The notes: a model not told the origin generated them from the sequence alone. 64,000 nucleotides of DNA from an uncultured Pelagibacteraceae bacterium (GCA_902627565.1 CACOJM010000005.1:1-64000); one strand, 5' to 3'. Counted from the stretch's first letter, positions 8,461 through 16,966 are shown. A program made the numbers and translations.

Positions 8461-9600
8461 ATGAATTTTGAAGCTTCGCGGTCCAAGGCCATTGAGAAAT
8501 TAAATAATTTTATTGAAAAAAATCTTTCGGAATATTCAAAACTTAGAAACTTTGATTTTGGACCCAAAAATAGATCTAATATTTCCTGTTTATCTCCATA
8601 TGTAACACACGGGATAATTAATGAAAATGAGATAATAAAAAAATCGCTTAGTAAATTTCCATTTTCAAAAATTGAAAAATTTATTCAAGAAGTTTTATGG
8701 CGTATATATTGGAAAGGCTGGTTGGAATTAAGACCTAATGTTTGGACAGATTATTTAATTGAATTAAATAAAATCAGGGAAGAATTTAAAAATAATCAGA
8801 ACTATCTTAACGCAATAAAGGGCAAAACAAATGTTGAATGTTTTAATGCATGGGTAAATGAACTTAGAGAAAATAATTATTTACATAACCACGCAAGAAT
8901 GTGGTTTGCTAGTATTTGGATTTTTACTCTTGAACTCCCATGGCAGTTAGGTGCAGAACTTTTTATGAAACATCTTTATGACGGGGATGCTGCATCAAAT
9001 ACTCTTGGATGGAGGTGGGTTGCTGGTGTTCAAACCCAAGGAAAACATTACCTGGCAAGTGAATGGAATATTAAAAAATTCTCCAATAACAGATTTAGCA
9101 AAATAAAATTGAATGAAAATGCGCCCCCTAAAGTATCTGAAAAAACTTACTCAATAATAAAACAAGATTTTAATAATCCTCAAAATATTGAAGGTAAAAA
9201 TTTACTGATTTTTGAAAATAATCTTTCTTTTGAAATTACAGATTTTCAGAATAATAAATTTAAAAAAGTTCATTTAATTTCAAATAAAAATGAAAATAGA
9301 TCTATCAATTTTGATGAAAAAGTAGTGAAGTTTAAATCTTTACTTATCAGAGATCAGGAACAAAGATTAAAAAATAATTCTATTGATTGTGAGATCACCG
9401 ATATAAGTGAAATTAAAAATATTGAAAATAGTTGTGCCTTATACCCAAATGTTGGCGAAAACTTAGATTATTTAAATTTAAATAATATAAAAACAGATTT
9501 TTTATTTAGAAAACTCGATCAGTATTCTTGGCAATTTTGTAATAAAGGGTTCTTTAATTTTAAAAATTATATTCCTAAAATAATTTCAACTTTAAGTTAA
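8461..9600 (+). CDS. Photolyase/cryptochrome-like FAD-binding protein without the usual N-terminal domain
   Basis: A 379-residue flavoprotein candidate. Residues about 35-220 match the helical FAD-binding domain of the photolyase/cryptochrome superfamily: LSPYVTHG, EVLWRIYWKGW, the NHARM motif, and DGDAASNTLGWRWVAG followed by NIKKFSNNRF. In ordinary photolyases this domain follows an N-terminal alpha/beta antenna domain; here the protein starts directly with it. An alternating strand/helix region lies after it (about 235-379: NLLIFE, KKVHLIS, a long helix, CEITDISE, and a final KGFFNFKNYIPKI). DNA repair or light sensing are both possible. The 3' end shares a TTAA with the converging gene. 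Confidence 0.82.
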   Translation: MNFEASRSKAIEKLNNFIEKNLSEYSKLRNFDFGPKNRSNISCLSPYVTHGIINENEIIKKSLSKFPFSKIEKFIQEVLWRIYWKGWLELRPNVWTDYLIELNKIREEFKNNQNYLNAIKGKTNVECFNAWVNELRENNYLHNHARMWFASIWIFTLELPWQLGAELFMKHLYDGDAASNTLGWRWVAGVQTQGKHYLASEWNIKKFSNNRFSKIKLNENAPPKVSEKTYSIIKQDFNNPQNIEGKNLLIFENNLSFEITDFQNNKFKKVHLISNKNENRSINFDEKVVKFKSLLIRDQEQRLKNNSIDCEITDISEIKNIENSCALYPNVGENLDYLNLNNIKTDFLFRKLDQYSWQFCNKGFFNFKNYIPKIISTLS

Positions 9601-9818
9601 AACCACCTAAACATCCCAATAATTCCGGCTGTCGCGTAAAAGAATTGTAAAAATAATATTCCTCTATGACCTCCTCTATAAGCCCAAATTCCAATTAAGA
9701 TTGCGGATATAAGTAATAAACAAAAACCAAAAAACTCTATACCAATATTCATAGCTACAAATAATGAATATAATATTGCCGTAATAACTCCTGCCCATTC
9801 AAAAATTTTATTATTCAT
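9597..9818 (-). CDS. Small two- to three-helix membrane protein of unknown function
   Basis: A 73-residue hydrophobic protein with two or three membrane helices and a short polar loop (WAYRGGHRG) between them. No family recognised. Its start overlaps the stop of the amidotransferase gene by 4 bp, so the two are probably coupled. The stop is built on the same TTAA as the stop of the opposing photolyase-like gene. Confidence 0.7.
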   Translation of the reverse strand: MNNKIFEWAGVITAILYSLFVAMNIGIEFFGFCLLLISAILIGIWAYRGGHRGILFLQFFYATAGIIGMFRWF

Positions 9819-10534
9819 AAAAGTTTTTTAAAATTACTGTAGAGAATCTTAGAATAATTATTCATATCTGTCATATTATCTTTTGCAGATTGATCAAATT
9901 TCTCTAATGCTCCATCACCTAATTGATCCTCTAAAGCTTTTTTATATTCTGGTACACATCCCCACTCGTTGACCGTAGTGTCTTTTATTTCAATATGAAA
10001 TTGAATACCGTAGGCATGATTTTGATATTTAAAAATTTGATATTTTGTAACTGGTGATGAAGCTAACAAAGTAATATCTTTATTATTCTCTATTCCTTGA
10101 ACCTCATATGAATGCCATTGCAAACTTTTAATTTTATCAGGAAATTTAGAAAACAAATTGTCTTGATTTTTTTCTTTGGTAAAATTTATATCCATCATGC
10201 CAATCTCTGCTGGACTTGATTTAACAACCTTGCCACCAACAACTTCACCTAGTAACTGACAACCTAAACAAAAACCTAAATAGGGTTTTTTTAAATCAAC
10301 AACAAACTCCTTAATTCTTTTTTTTTCTTCAATTAACCAAGTATATTCTTTTTCCATATAAGTATCCATTGGACCACCCATGCAAAACATTCCATCAAAT
10401 TTATTTAAATCTTTTGGAATTTTCTCACCTTCATCTAGCTCAATTGTAGTAAGATTTAATCCATCAGCTAACATAAGGTCTTTTATGTAACCCGGATCTT
10501 CAATTTTAATATGCTGTAAAATAATAATATTCAA
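9815..10534 (-). CDS. Class I glutamine amidotransferase-like protein
   Basis: A 239-residue stand-alone GATase1 domain related to the glutaminase of GMP synthase. The catalytic triad is visible as Cys89 (GFCLGCQ), His180 and Glu182 (YGIQFHIEI). The N-terminus MNIIILQHIKIEDPG has the form seen in free-standing GMP-synthase-like amidotransferases, some of which are gamma-glutamyl hydrolases. It starts at TTG (10534): a stop codon lies two codons upstream, and the conserved N-terminus leaves no later choice. A good promoter lies 9 bp upstream of this start. Confidence 0.87.
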   Translation of the reverse strand: MNIIILQHIKIEDPGYIKDLMLADGLNLTTIELDEGEKIPKDLNKFDGMFCMGGPMDTYMEKEYTWLIEEKKRIKEFVVDLKKPYLGFCLGCQLLGEVVGGKVVKSSPAEIGMMDINFTKEKNQDNLFSKFPDKIKSLQWHSYEVQGIENNKDITLLASSPVTKYQIFKYQNHAYGIQFHIEIKDTTVNEWGCVPEYKKALEDQLGDGALEKFDQSAKDNMTDMNNYSKILYSNFKKLL

Positions 10535-10543
10535 TATTTAACT

Positions 10544-10573
10544 ATTATACATATTCAATTTTTAAATTCTCAA
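10544..10573 (-). promoter_or_regulatory. Candidate promoter of the amidotransferase gene
   Basis: Minus-strand TTGAGA (10573-10568), 18-bp spacer, perfect TATAAT (10549-10544). It lies in the 44-bp gap below the cysteine-rich gene and ends 9 bp before the TTG start codon, so the mRNA would be almost leaderless. Confidence 0.55.
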
Positions 10574-10578
10574 AAATT

Positions 10579-11268
10579 TTATCTTGCGAGCTTTATAAAG
10601 ATATCACCCATACCAGCATCTAAATTTTCTAAAGAGGTATTGTTTCTTAATTCACAATACCTGCCAGTAACCTGATGACTTTTTACATAATCAATCTCAT
10701 CCTTATTACAATTTCTTCCATCATGTAGTAATCCTATAACAATTTGATCATTAAGATTATAAACTTGTTTATCATTAATTTTTTTTCCATTACAGAAATA
10801 GTCTTTATTTACTCTATTAGGAAAATCATTTTTATTACAAGGATTTTTTATCGTAAAAACGAAAAATTCTTTAATACCATCAACGAATTCATATTTCATT
10901 TTTTGAACCTTGGAGTACTTCATTATATCACATGAACAAGGGATACAGCATTTGTAATAATTTCCACAAATTTTTATATTAGTTTCGCTTTCATTAACAA
11001 ATAAAAAATCTGGTTCACTACCAGGATCAATTAATGATCCTGAAACTGCGCAATATAATTTGTTAAACTCAACGAAATCTTTATATGTAATTTTTTTATC
11101 TATAATATATCTGAAAAATTTAGGACCAGCTGCATTTCGATTTTGATCAGGAAATATTCTAGACCAATCAGTAATCAACTCTTTATGATAATTTTTTTCC
11201 TCAGCAAATGAATTAAAATTAAATAGTATTATAATTATAAATACTAATATTTTAGAAATTTTTTTCAT
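10579..11268 (-). CDS. Cysteine-rich exported protein of unknown function
   Basis: A 229-residue protein with a clear signal peptide (about residues 1-22, ending in SFA-EE). The mature part has about ten cysteines, several packed in the short stretch CGNYYKCCIPCSCD near the middle and others paired with Asn/Asp/Lys-rich turns toward the C-terminus (NPCNKND, YFCNGK, RNCNKDE). This suggests disulfide bonding or metal binding in the periplasm. No family was recognised. The start overlaps the stop of the FG-GAP/UnbV protein by 4 bp, so the two are probably made together. Confidence 0.75.
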   Translation of the reverse strand: MKKISKILVFIIIILFNFNSFAEEKNYHKELITDWSRIFPDQNRNAAGPKFFRYIIDKKITYKDFVEFNKLYCAVSGSLIDPGSEPDFLFVNESETNIKICGNYYKCCIPCSCDIMKYSKVQKMKYEFVDGIKEFFVFTIKNPCNKNDFPNRVNKDYFCNGKKINDKQVYNLNDQIVIGLLHDGRNCNKDEIDYVKSHQVTGRYCELRNNTSLENLDAGMGDIFIKLAR

Positions 11269-12707
11269 TTTTGCTTTATTGTAACTGTTTTATTTAACTC
11301 AATTATATTAATTAATTCTTTTTTTCCATTAGTCCACATCACTTCCAATTTAAAATTTTTTTCATTTTTTCTAATTCCATAATGTGCCACAGGCTCCATT
11401 TGACATAAATAACCTGACCCAGCATCAATAGTTTTTGAATGTTTTCTTTGATCAGTTATCAACGTTACTGTGGCTCCTCTAGCTGGTGCACCATATTTAT
11501 TTAAGGGTTTTATTCTTAAATATTTACTATCTTTTTTAACTTTTGCTTTGTAAAGAGTTAATGGTTGTTCTTTACTTTCGCCCCGAGAAACTAGTAATTC
11601 TAAAATACCATCTCCATCAATGTCAGCAACCGCAGCTCCCGTGCCAAACCCATCTGGTTCAAGGCCAGTTTCCAATATTATTTCTTCAAAAATTCCATTC
11701 TCTTTTATTCTAAATAACTTATTAGGCTCAGCTATGTTATTCATAAAAACTTCATCATAACCGTCATTATCAAAATCTGCAGATATAATAGTTCTAATTC
11801 TAGATGGTTTATCAAATTTAATATTACCTATGTCTTTAAATTTATTATCTCTTAACACATAAGCTCTGTGATAACCTTTCCAGTTACCACTTATTATATC
11901 TAACCTTCCTCTATAAAGTATATCTGATAATGTTGTTCCTCTACCATTCTGGATAACGTCATCTACTCGATAATCAAACGCTACGTCTTCAAAAAATCCA
12001 TTGTTATTTTTTAAAAGAAAATTTGCGCCTCTCTCATTTGCTGCAAAAATATCTGATCTATCAGTTAAAATATGTCCTGACACAACTGCTCTTCCTCCTG
12101 TGACCTTATCTAAATTTAAATCAGCTGATTTGTCTTTAATCTTATTATCTTCAATCTCATAAAACCTTGTTGGTCCTCCATAGTTTGATACGTAGAGACC
12201 ATAACCGCCGTTACCTTTTCTATCCACACAAGCAACTGATCTTCCTGCTGTTAAATTTAATTCCTTTTTATTTTTTTCAATTTCAAACATGTCTAAAAAC
12301 TTATCTCCTTCTAAATCTATTAGTCTATCAGAATATTTTTTTGTTCCACTGTATGTATCGGTGTTTAGAAAGTATATTTCCTCATATCCATCTCTATCAA
12401 CATCACACGCAGCAACCCCAATAGTTTTTCTAAACCCATCAGAGAATATCTTTTGATTGGCAACATTAATTAATTTTCCTTTATCATAGGATAAAGCCAA
12501 ATTAGGATAACCAAATCCTGTAACTATAAATTCATATTTTTCATTTTGATCTATATCTGCAACAGAAATGCCGTAACTAAGTCTTTTTGGATTATTAACA
12601 ATTTTATTGGATATATCCTCAAAAAAATCAGCATTAACAATGTTAGGTGTTATTAAAATTGAAAAAAGAATTATTTTTTTTAAAAAATTCGATAACTTAA
12701 TTTTCAT
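11265..12707 (-). CDS. Exported FG-GAP repeat protein with C-terminal ASPIC/UnbV domain (CRTAC1-like)
   Basis: A 480-residue secreted protein: signal peptide of about 26 residues (ending VNA-DF), then a beta-propeller of FG-GAP/VCBS repeats carrying calcium-type loops such as DVDRDGYEEI, DFDNDGYDEV and DIDGDGILEL. The last about 90 residues form an ASPIC/UnbV domain (GAPARGATVTL, DAGSGYLCQMEP). Proteins with this plan are extracellular or cell-surface proteins of mostly unknown role. It overlaps both neighbours by 4 bp, lying between the DUF4174-like gene and the cysteine-rich gene. Confidence 0.88.
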   Translation of the reverse strand: MKIKLSNFLKKIILFSILITPNIVNADFFEDISNKIVNNPKRLSYGISVADIDQNEKYEFIVTGFGYPNLALSYDKGKLINVANQKIFSDGFRKTIGVAACDVDRDGYEEIYFLNTDTYSGTKKYSDRLIDLEGDKFLDMFEIEKNKKELNLTAGRSVACVDRKGNGGYGLYVSNYGGPTRFYEIEDNKIKDKSADLNLDKVTGGRAVVSGHILTDRSDIFAANERGANFLLKNNNGFFEDVAFDYRVDDVIQNGRGTTLSDILYRGRLDIISGNWKGYHRAYVLRDNKFKDIGNIKFDKPSRIRTIISADFDNDGYDEVFMNNIAEPNKLFRIKENGIFEEIILETGLEPDGFGTGAAVADIDGDGILELLVSRGESKEQPLTLYKAKVKKDSKYLRIKPLNKYGAPARGATVTLITDQRKHSKTIDAGSGYLCQMEPVAHYGIRKNEKNFKLEVMWTNGKKELINIIELNKTVTIKQK

Positions 12708-13231
12708 TTTTTCTTACTCTTATATTTTTTCATCCAGCCATCAAATACTTTTATGGCGCCCCCCATGTCTTTAGTTTTATTTGGATGATTTTTGGCTCTG
12801 CCTAACATGGTCGAAACTACATTAACTTGATATTTGATAGGTCTATTTTTAATAGCATCAATAGTAAATAAAGCTTTTTCTTTATTTTTAAAACCTAATC
12901 CATGTGTAGTAGTTTTAGGATTATAATCTGAATATAAGGATAAATTAATTGGTTTAATTTTTTTATTTATTGGCATCTTGTCAATAATTTGAAAAATAAG
13001 TTTATAGTTAAAATCATTCATAACTTTTTTTGATTTACCATCGAACCCAATAAGATTTACTGAAAAAGCTTTGTTTTTATTTGATTTGCATATTAATTTT
13101 ACATATCTTTTGTGAAATTCCTTAATCTTGCTTTGATATATTTTTTTTACTTTTTTATATGATCTATCTTTAAAATTTGGAGTAATTACTAATAAAATTC
13201 TGCTCTTCCATTTGTATTTTTCTAGACTCAT
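12704..13231 (-). CDS. DUF4174-like protein with extra C-terminal domain
   Basis: A 175-residue protein. Residues 1-95 resemble DUF4174 (YKWKSRILLVITPN, a basic helix, then FSVNLIGFDGKSKKVM and IIDKMP), a thioredoxin-like fold family of unknown role. The remaining part has a pattern A-TIDAIKNRP-KYQVNVVSTM-GRAKNHPNKTKDM that I do not recognise as a named domain. DUF4174 proteins often carry a signal peptide; none is seen here, so this form seems cytoplasmic. It starts 2 bp after the DUF2256 stop codon, in one operon with the photolyase-related gene. Confidence 0.68.
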   Translation of the reverse strand: MSLEKYKWKSRILLVITPNFKDRSYKKVKKIYQSKIKEFHKRYVKLICKSNKNKAFSVNLIGFDGKSKKVMNDFNYKLIFQIIDKMPINKKIKPINLSLYSDYNPKTTTHGLGFKNKEKALFTIDAIKNRPIKYQVNVVSTMLGRAKNHPNKTKDMGGAIKVFDGWMKKYKSKKK

Positions 13232-13233
13232 AT

Positions 13234-13365
13234 TTAAATTCTTTTATTAGAACACCTTTTTGAGCAGTATTTGACTCTCTCCCAATTTAACCTCCATTTC
13301 TTGCGCCAAACAAAAAGTCTCTTACAGACAGGGCAAATTTTTGAGGGAAGATTTTGTTTTTTCAC
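13234..13365 (-). CDS. DUF2256 small zinc-ribbon protein
   Basis: A 43-residue protein that is easily overlooked. It reads with the DUF2256 pattern [16 protein letters not shown]...W..VKYCSKRC, where two CxxC/CxxxC pairs can bind one zinc ion. The start is GTG at 13365 and shares a G with the stop of the upstream photolyase-related gene (TAGTG). The DUF4174-like gene starts 2 bp after its stop. Family members are frequently encoded beside photolyase/cryptochrome genes, which matches the arrangement here; a role in that flavoprotein's assembly or activity is inference. Confidence 0.85.
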   Translation of the reverse strand: MKKQNLPSKICPVCKRLFVWRKKWRLNWERVKYCSKRCSNKRI

Positions 13366-14855
13366 TAAATAGTATTTTGCTTAATAAATTTATCTGCAGC
13401 AGATAAAATTAATTTTTTTCTTTCAGCTTTCATTTTATCAAAAATTCTTACCATCATAGAAAGTCTTGGATTTTTTAAAAAAAATTTTCTATTACGATCA
13501 ATAAATCTCCAGTACAGTCCATCCATTGTGTTACACCACTCACCTTTTTTAAAATCCATCATTTTCATAAAATAACTTGATCCACATATGTAGGGTTTGG
13601 TAGCAAATATTCCTCCGTCACTAAATAATCCCATACCATAAACATTAGGCACCATTACCCAATCAGAAGAGTCTACAAACATTTCCATAAACCATTTGTA
13701 AACAAAAGTTGGTTTTATTTCACAAAGATTCATAATGTTAGATAAAATCATTAACCTTTCAATGTGATGAGACCATCCATGGTCTAAAGCATTCTTAATT
13801 GCATAATCAAGTGGAGGCAATCCAGTAGTGCCCTCATACCAAGATTTTTTCATTTTTCTATTTTGTTTAAAAAAATTTCCAGTTTCCATTTCATTTGAAT
13901 AGCTTTGATATATTCCTCTCATAAATTCTCTCCAACCAATTACCTGACGTACGTAACCCTCTAATGAATTTAATCTTATTTTTTTACTTTTATGAAACTC
14001 TAAAACTTTTTTGATAATGAGTTCTGGAGTTATTAGTCCTAAATTAATGTATGGACTTAGTGCACTGTGGAATAAAACATTATCTTTTTGATCAACAGCA
14101 TCTTCATAATCTCCAAATAAATTTGATTTCTCTTTGATAAAAAAATTTAAAAGCTTGATGACATCATTATATTCAGTAGCGAACCAAAAATTATCAGTTT
14201 TACCCGGATGATCTTTAAATAATTTTTCAATAATTGGTTTTAACTTTTTAGTATGATTAGTTTCATTTATTTTTGGAAATTTTGGAATTGAAATATTTTT
14301 TGGCAATTTATTTCTATTATCTTCATCAAAGCTCCATTTACCTCCAATTGGGTTTCCATCTGAACCCATCAATATTCCTGATTTTTTTCTGACATCTTTA
14401 TAAAAAGTTGCCATAAAAGGTTTTTTTGATTTAGATAGATATTGTTTAAATTCCTCTCTTGAATTTAAAAACATTGGAGTTTGTATAACATTCCATTTTA
14501 TTTTTTCCTTTTTAAGAAATTGATTTATTTTTTTTTCAAAGAATTTATCTTCAATTTCAAAACTCGAAATCTCTTTAATTTTTTTTGAGCTAATTATTTT
14601 TTTTAATTTTTTTAAGTAGTCATCTTTAAACTCTTTATCCTCAATTTTAATGTACTCTAATTTGAATTTATCATTTTTAAGACTATCTGCATGTGAGCGC
14701 ATTGATGATAAAAAAAGGAGTATTTTTTGTTTATGATGTTTTTCGTATGTACATAATTGGTAATCTTCAGCCATAAAAAATAGGTGGTCTTTTTTGAAGC
14801 GGTCCAAGTATTTTGATGGAAATAATTGATTACCCAGTATAAAAAATAACTTCAT
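13365..14855 (-). CDS. Deoxyribodipyrimidine photolyase-related protein (PhrB/FeS-BCP-like)
   Basis: A 496-residue member of the photolyase-related family that includes bacterial (6-4) photolyase PhrB. The N-terminal alpha/beta domain begins [17 protein letters not shown]; the C-terminal helical FAD domain contains LSPYINLG, the [13 protein letters not shown] helix, the [13 protein letters not shown] helix, [16 protein letters not shown] and [11 protein letters not shown]. PhrB-type enzymes hold a 4Fe-4S cluster through four cysteines. Here only a [10 protein letters not shown] cysteine is at an equivalent place, so the cluster is probably absent. It heads a minus-strand run with DUF2256. Confidence 0.88.
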   Translation of the reverse strand: MKLFFILGNQLFPSKYLDRFKKDHLFFMAEDYQLCTYEKHHKQKILLFLSSMRSHADSLKNDKFKLEYIKIEDKEFKDDYLKKLKKIISSKKIKEISSFEIEDKFFEKKINQFLKKEKIKWNVIQTPMFLNSREEFKQYLSKSKKPFMATFYKDVRKKSGILMGSDGNPIGGKWSFDEDNRNKLPKNISIPKFPKINETNHTKKLKPIIEKLFKDHPGKTDNFWFATEYNDVIKLLNFFIKEKSNLFGDYEDAVDQKDNVLFHSALSPYINLGLITPELIIKKVLEFHKSKKIRLNSLEGYVRQVIGWREFMRGIYQSYSNEMETGNFFKQNRKMKKSWYEGTTGLPPLDYAIKNALDHGWSHHIERLMILSNIMNLCEIKPTFVYKWFMEMFVDSSDWVMVPNVYGMGLFSDGGIFATKPYICGSSYFMKMMDFKKGEWCNTMDGLYWRFIDRNRKFFLKNPRLSMMVRIFDKMKAERKKLILSAADKFIKQNTI

Positions 14856-14882
14856 AATTAAATATAACTAATAAAATTTTTT

Positions 14883-15593
14883 ATGTCAGAAAAATATCTC
14901 ATTTTTGGTGCGACAGGTTCAATCGGATCTAGTTTAGCCGAACAACTAGTAAACTCAGGAAATTCTGTTCATTTAATTGGAAGAAATGAAAATGAAACAA
15001 AAAGCATTTCTGAAAAACTTGGTTGCACTTTTACCATTGCTGATGTTTTAAAAGATGGATTTATAGAAAAGGTTAAAAATGATATTTCAGATATTAAAGG
15101 TGTTGCTTATTGCGTTGGTTCAATAGATTTAAAACCTTTGAGAATGGTTAATGAAAATGATTTTAATAAATGTATGAAATTAAACCTCTATTCAGCTGTG
15201 GAAGTCATTAAAGGTTATCAGGAGAGTTTAAAAAAGAATAAAGGTTCGGTAGTTTTATTCTCCACAGTTGCGGCACAAAGAGGATTTACTAATCATGCAA
15301 TAATTGCTTCAACTAAAGCCGCTGTTGAAGGATTAACTGTTTCGTTAGCAGCTGAATTTGCTCCAAATATTAGAGTAAACTGTATTGCACCAAGTTTAAC
15401 TAATTCAAAAATTGCTGAACCAATGTTGAAAAACAAAGCATTAGCAGACGGGATAGCAAAGGCTCATCCCTTAAAAAGATTAGGTGAAGGAAAAGACTCA
15501 GCTTCACTTGCAAAATTTTTAATTACTGATGATAGCTCTTGGGTCACAGGGCAGATTATAGCAGTTGATGGAGGAAGATCTAAACTATCTTAG
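14883..15593 (+). CDS. SDR family oxidoreductase lacking the catalytic tyrosine
   Basis: A 236-residue Rossmann-fold protein of the short-chain dehydrogenase/reductase family. The nucleotide-binding loop FGATGSIGSS (residues 8-17) and the late VNCIAPSLT and GQIIAVDGGRS segments are normal. In the active site, Lys145 and Ser127 are kept, but the tyrosine of YxxxK is replaced by Ile141 (HAIIASTK). It may be a non-catalytic or altered-mechanism member; the substrate is unknown. It heads a plus-strand run with the ABM-domain gene 6 bp downstream. Confidence 0.85.
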   Translation: MSEKYLIFGATGSIGSSLAEQLVNSGNSVHLIGRNENETKSISEKLGCTFTIADVLKDGFIEKVKNDISDIKGVAYCVGSIDLKPLRMVNENDFNKCMKLNLYSAVEVIKGYQESLKKNKGSVVLFSTVAAQRGFTNHAIIASTKAAVEGLTVSLAAEFAPNIRVNCIAPSLTNSKIAEPMLKNKALADGIAKAHPLKRLGEGKDSASLAKFLITDDSSWVTGQIIAVDGGRSKLS

Positions 15594-15599
15594 TAAATT

Positions 15600-15902
15600 A
15601 TGTATATTGCAATGAATAGATTTAAAATTGTTCTTGGTAGAGAAAAAGAATTTGAAGATGTTTGGAAAAATAGAGATACACATCTGGAGGGAGTTAAAGG
15701 ATTTAAGAATTTTAATTTAATTAAAGGTGAAACTAATGAAAAGTATTCTTTATATTCATCTCACAGCACATGGGACTCGAAAGATGATTTTATAAACTGG
15801 ACAAAATCAGAAGCCTTTAAACTAGCTCACAAAAATGCTGCTCAACACAGAGATTTATATTTAGGTCCACCAGACTTTGAAGGTTTTGAAGTAGTTTTTT
15901 AA
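15600..15902 (+). CDS. ABM-domain (heme-degrading monooxygenase-like) protein
   Basis: A 100-residue ferredoxin-like alpha/beta-barrel protein of the antibiotic biosynthesis monooxygenase superfamily. The segments MNRFKIVLGREKEFEDVWKNR, GFKNFNLIKGE and WTKSEAFKLAHKN are typical of the HmoA/IsdG-like branch, and the end GPPDFEGFEVV is usual for this branch. A heme-degrading role is plausible by similarity but not shown; many related proteins have other functions. It lies 6 bp after the SDR gene and 5 bp before the sugar dehydrogenase gene. Confidence 0.8.
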   Translation: MYIAMNRFKIVLGREKEFEDVWKNRDTHLEGVKGFKNFNLIKGETNEKYSLYSSHSTWDSKDDFINWTKSEAFKLAHKNAAQHRDLYLGPPDFEGFEVVF

Positions 15903-15907
15903 TATAT

Positions 15908-16966
15908 ATGAAAATTTTTTTCATATTGTTAATCTTTATTTTTTCAAACATAGCTAGTGCAGAAAATCTTAATTTCAAAAAAATTATAGACCTAAAAGAT
16001 CCATGGGGATCAACTTTTATTGATGAAAATAATTTACTTATTACTGAAAAAGGCGGATTAATTAAATTAGTAAATATAAATAACAAAAAAACAAATCTAT
16101 TAAATCATAACCTAAATTTTCTTGAGCATGGCCAAGGAGGCCTACTGGATATTCTCTTTAATGATAATTTTGTCTACATTGCATACACTGAAAATAGGGG
16201 TGATTGGAAAACAAGTACTTCAATAGCAAAAGCAAAATTTAATAATAAAAATTTAATGTTTGAAAATATTTTTCAAGCAAATCCACCAATAGATTCTGGT
16301 TATCATTTCGGATCAAGATTAGCAATCAAAGGCAATTATCTTTTTGCATCAGCAGGTGAAAGAAATCAAGGTATGATTGCACAAGATCCAACAAAACATC
16401 CGGGGAGTATTATTAGAATAAATATTGATGGGAGTATTCCAAAAGATAATCCTAAATTTGAAGGTAATTCAAATTGGCTACCAGAAATTTATCAAATTGG
16501 AATTAGGAACCCCCAAGGTTTAACAGTGTCTCCATTTGATGGAAAAATTTATATGAGTAATCACGGAGCAAAAGGTGGTGACTGGTTTGGTGAAGCGAAA
16601 AAAGGAGAGAATTATGGATGGAAAATATTAGGTTGGGGAGGAAAAAATTATTCAGGTATACCTATTGGTCCTAAATGGAAACCAGGTTTTACAAAAGCAA
16701 TACAATATTGGGTACCTTCAATCGCAACAAGTGCCATAACTATCTATAAAGGTGATGAATTTAATGAGTGGAATGGACATGCTTTAGTAACGTCACTTAA
16801 AGATCAATCTTTAAGAAAATTAATATTTAGTGATTTAACTAATGTTAAAGAAGATATCATTTTTAAAAACGAAATTGGAAGAATAAGAGATATACAAGTT
16901 CATCCTATTAATGGAAAAATTTATTTTTTAGCTGGAGATACTTTGTGGTTGATGGAAAAAAGTTAA
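15908..16966 (+). CDS. Exported PQQ-dependent sugar dehydrogenase (YliI/Asd family)
   Basis: A 352-residue secreted six-bladed propeller protein of the soluble aldose sugar dehydrogenase family. A signal peptide of about 19 residues (IASA-EN) precedes blades containing HGQGGLLDI, YHFGSRLAI, GIRNPQGLTVSPFDGKIY and NHGAKGGDWFGEAKKGENYGW, which carry typical PQQ and calcium contact positions. It would oxidise sugars in the periplasm. PQQ synthesis genes are not in this window, so cofactor supply is unproven. Its last 22 bp overlap the start of the MBL-fold gene. Confidence 0.88.
   Translation: MKIFFILLIFIFSNIASAENLNFKKIIDLKDPWGSTFIDENNLLITEKGGLIKLVNINNKKTNLLNHNLNFLEHGQGGLLDILFNDNFVYIAYTENRGDWKTSTSIAKAKFNNKNLMFENIFQANPPIDSGYHFGSRLAIKGNYLFASAGERNQGMIAQDPTKHPGSIIRINIDGSIPKDNPKFEGNSNWLPEIYQIGIRNPQGLTVSPFDGKIYMSNHGAKGGDWFGEAKKGENYGWKILGWGGKNYSGIPIGPKWKPGFTKAIQYWVPSIATSAITIYKGDEFNEWNGHALVTSLKDQSLRKLIFSDLTNVKEDIIFKNEIGRIRDIQVHPINGKIYFLAGDTLWLMEKS

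Noticed and set aside
12167-12424. Open frame opposite the FG-GAP/UnbV gene
   Set aside because: Sequence mirrors the coding strand of a longer secreted protein; no start signal.
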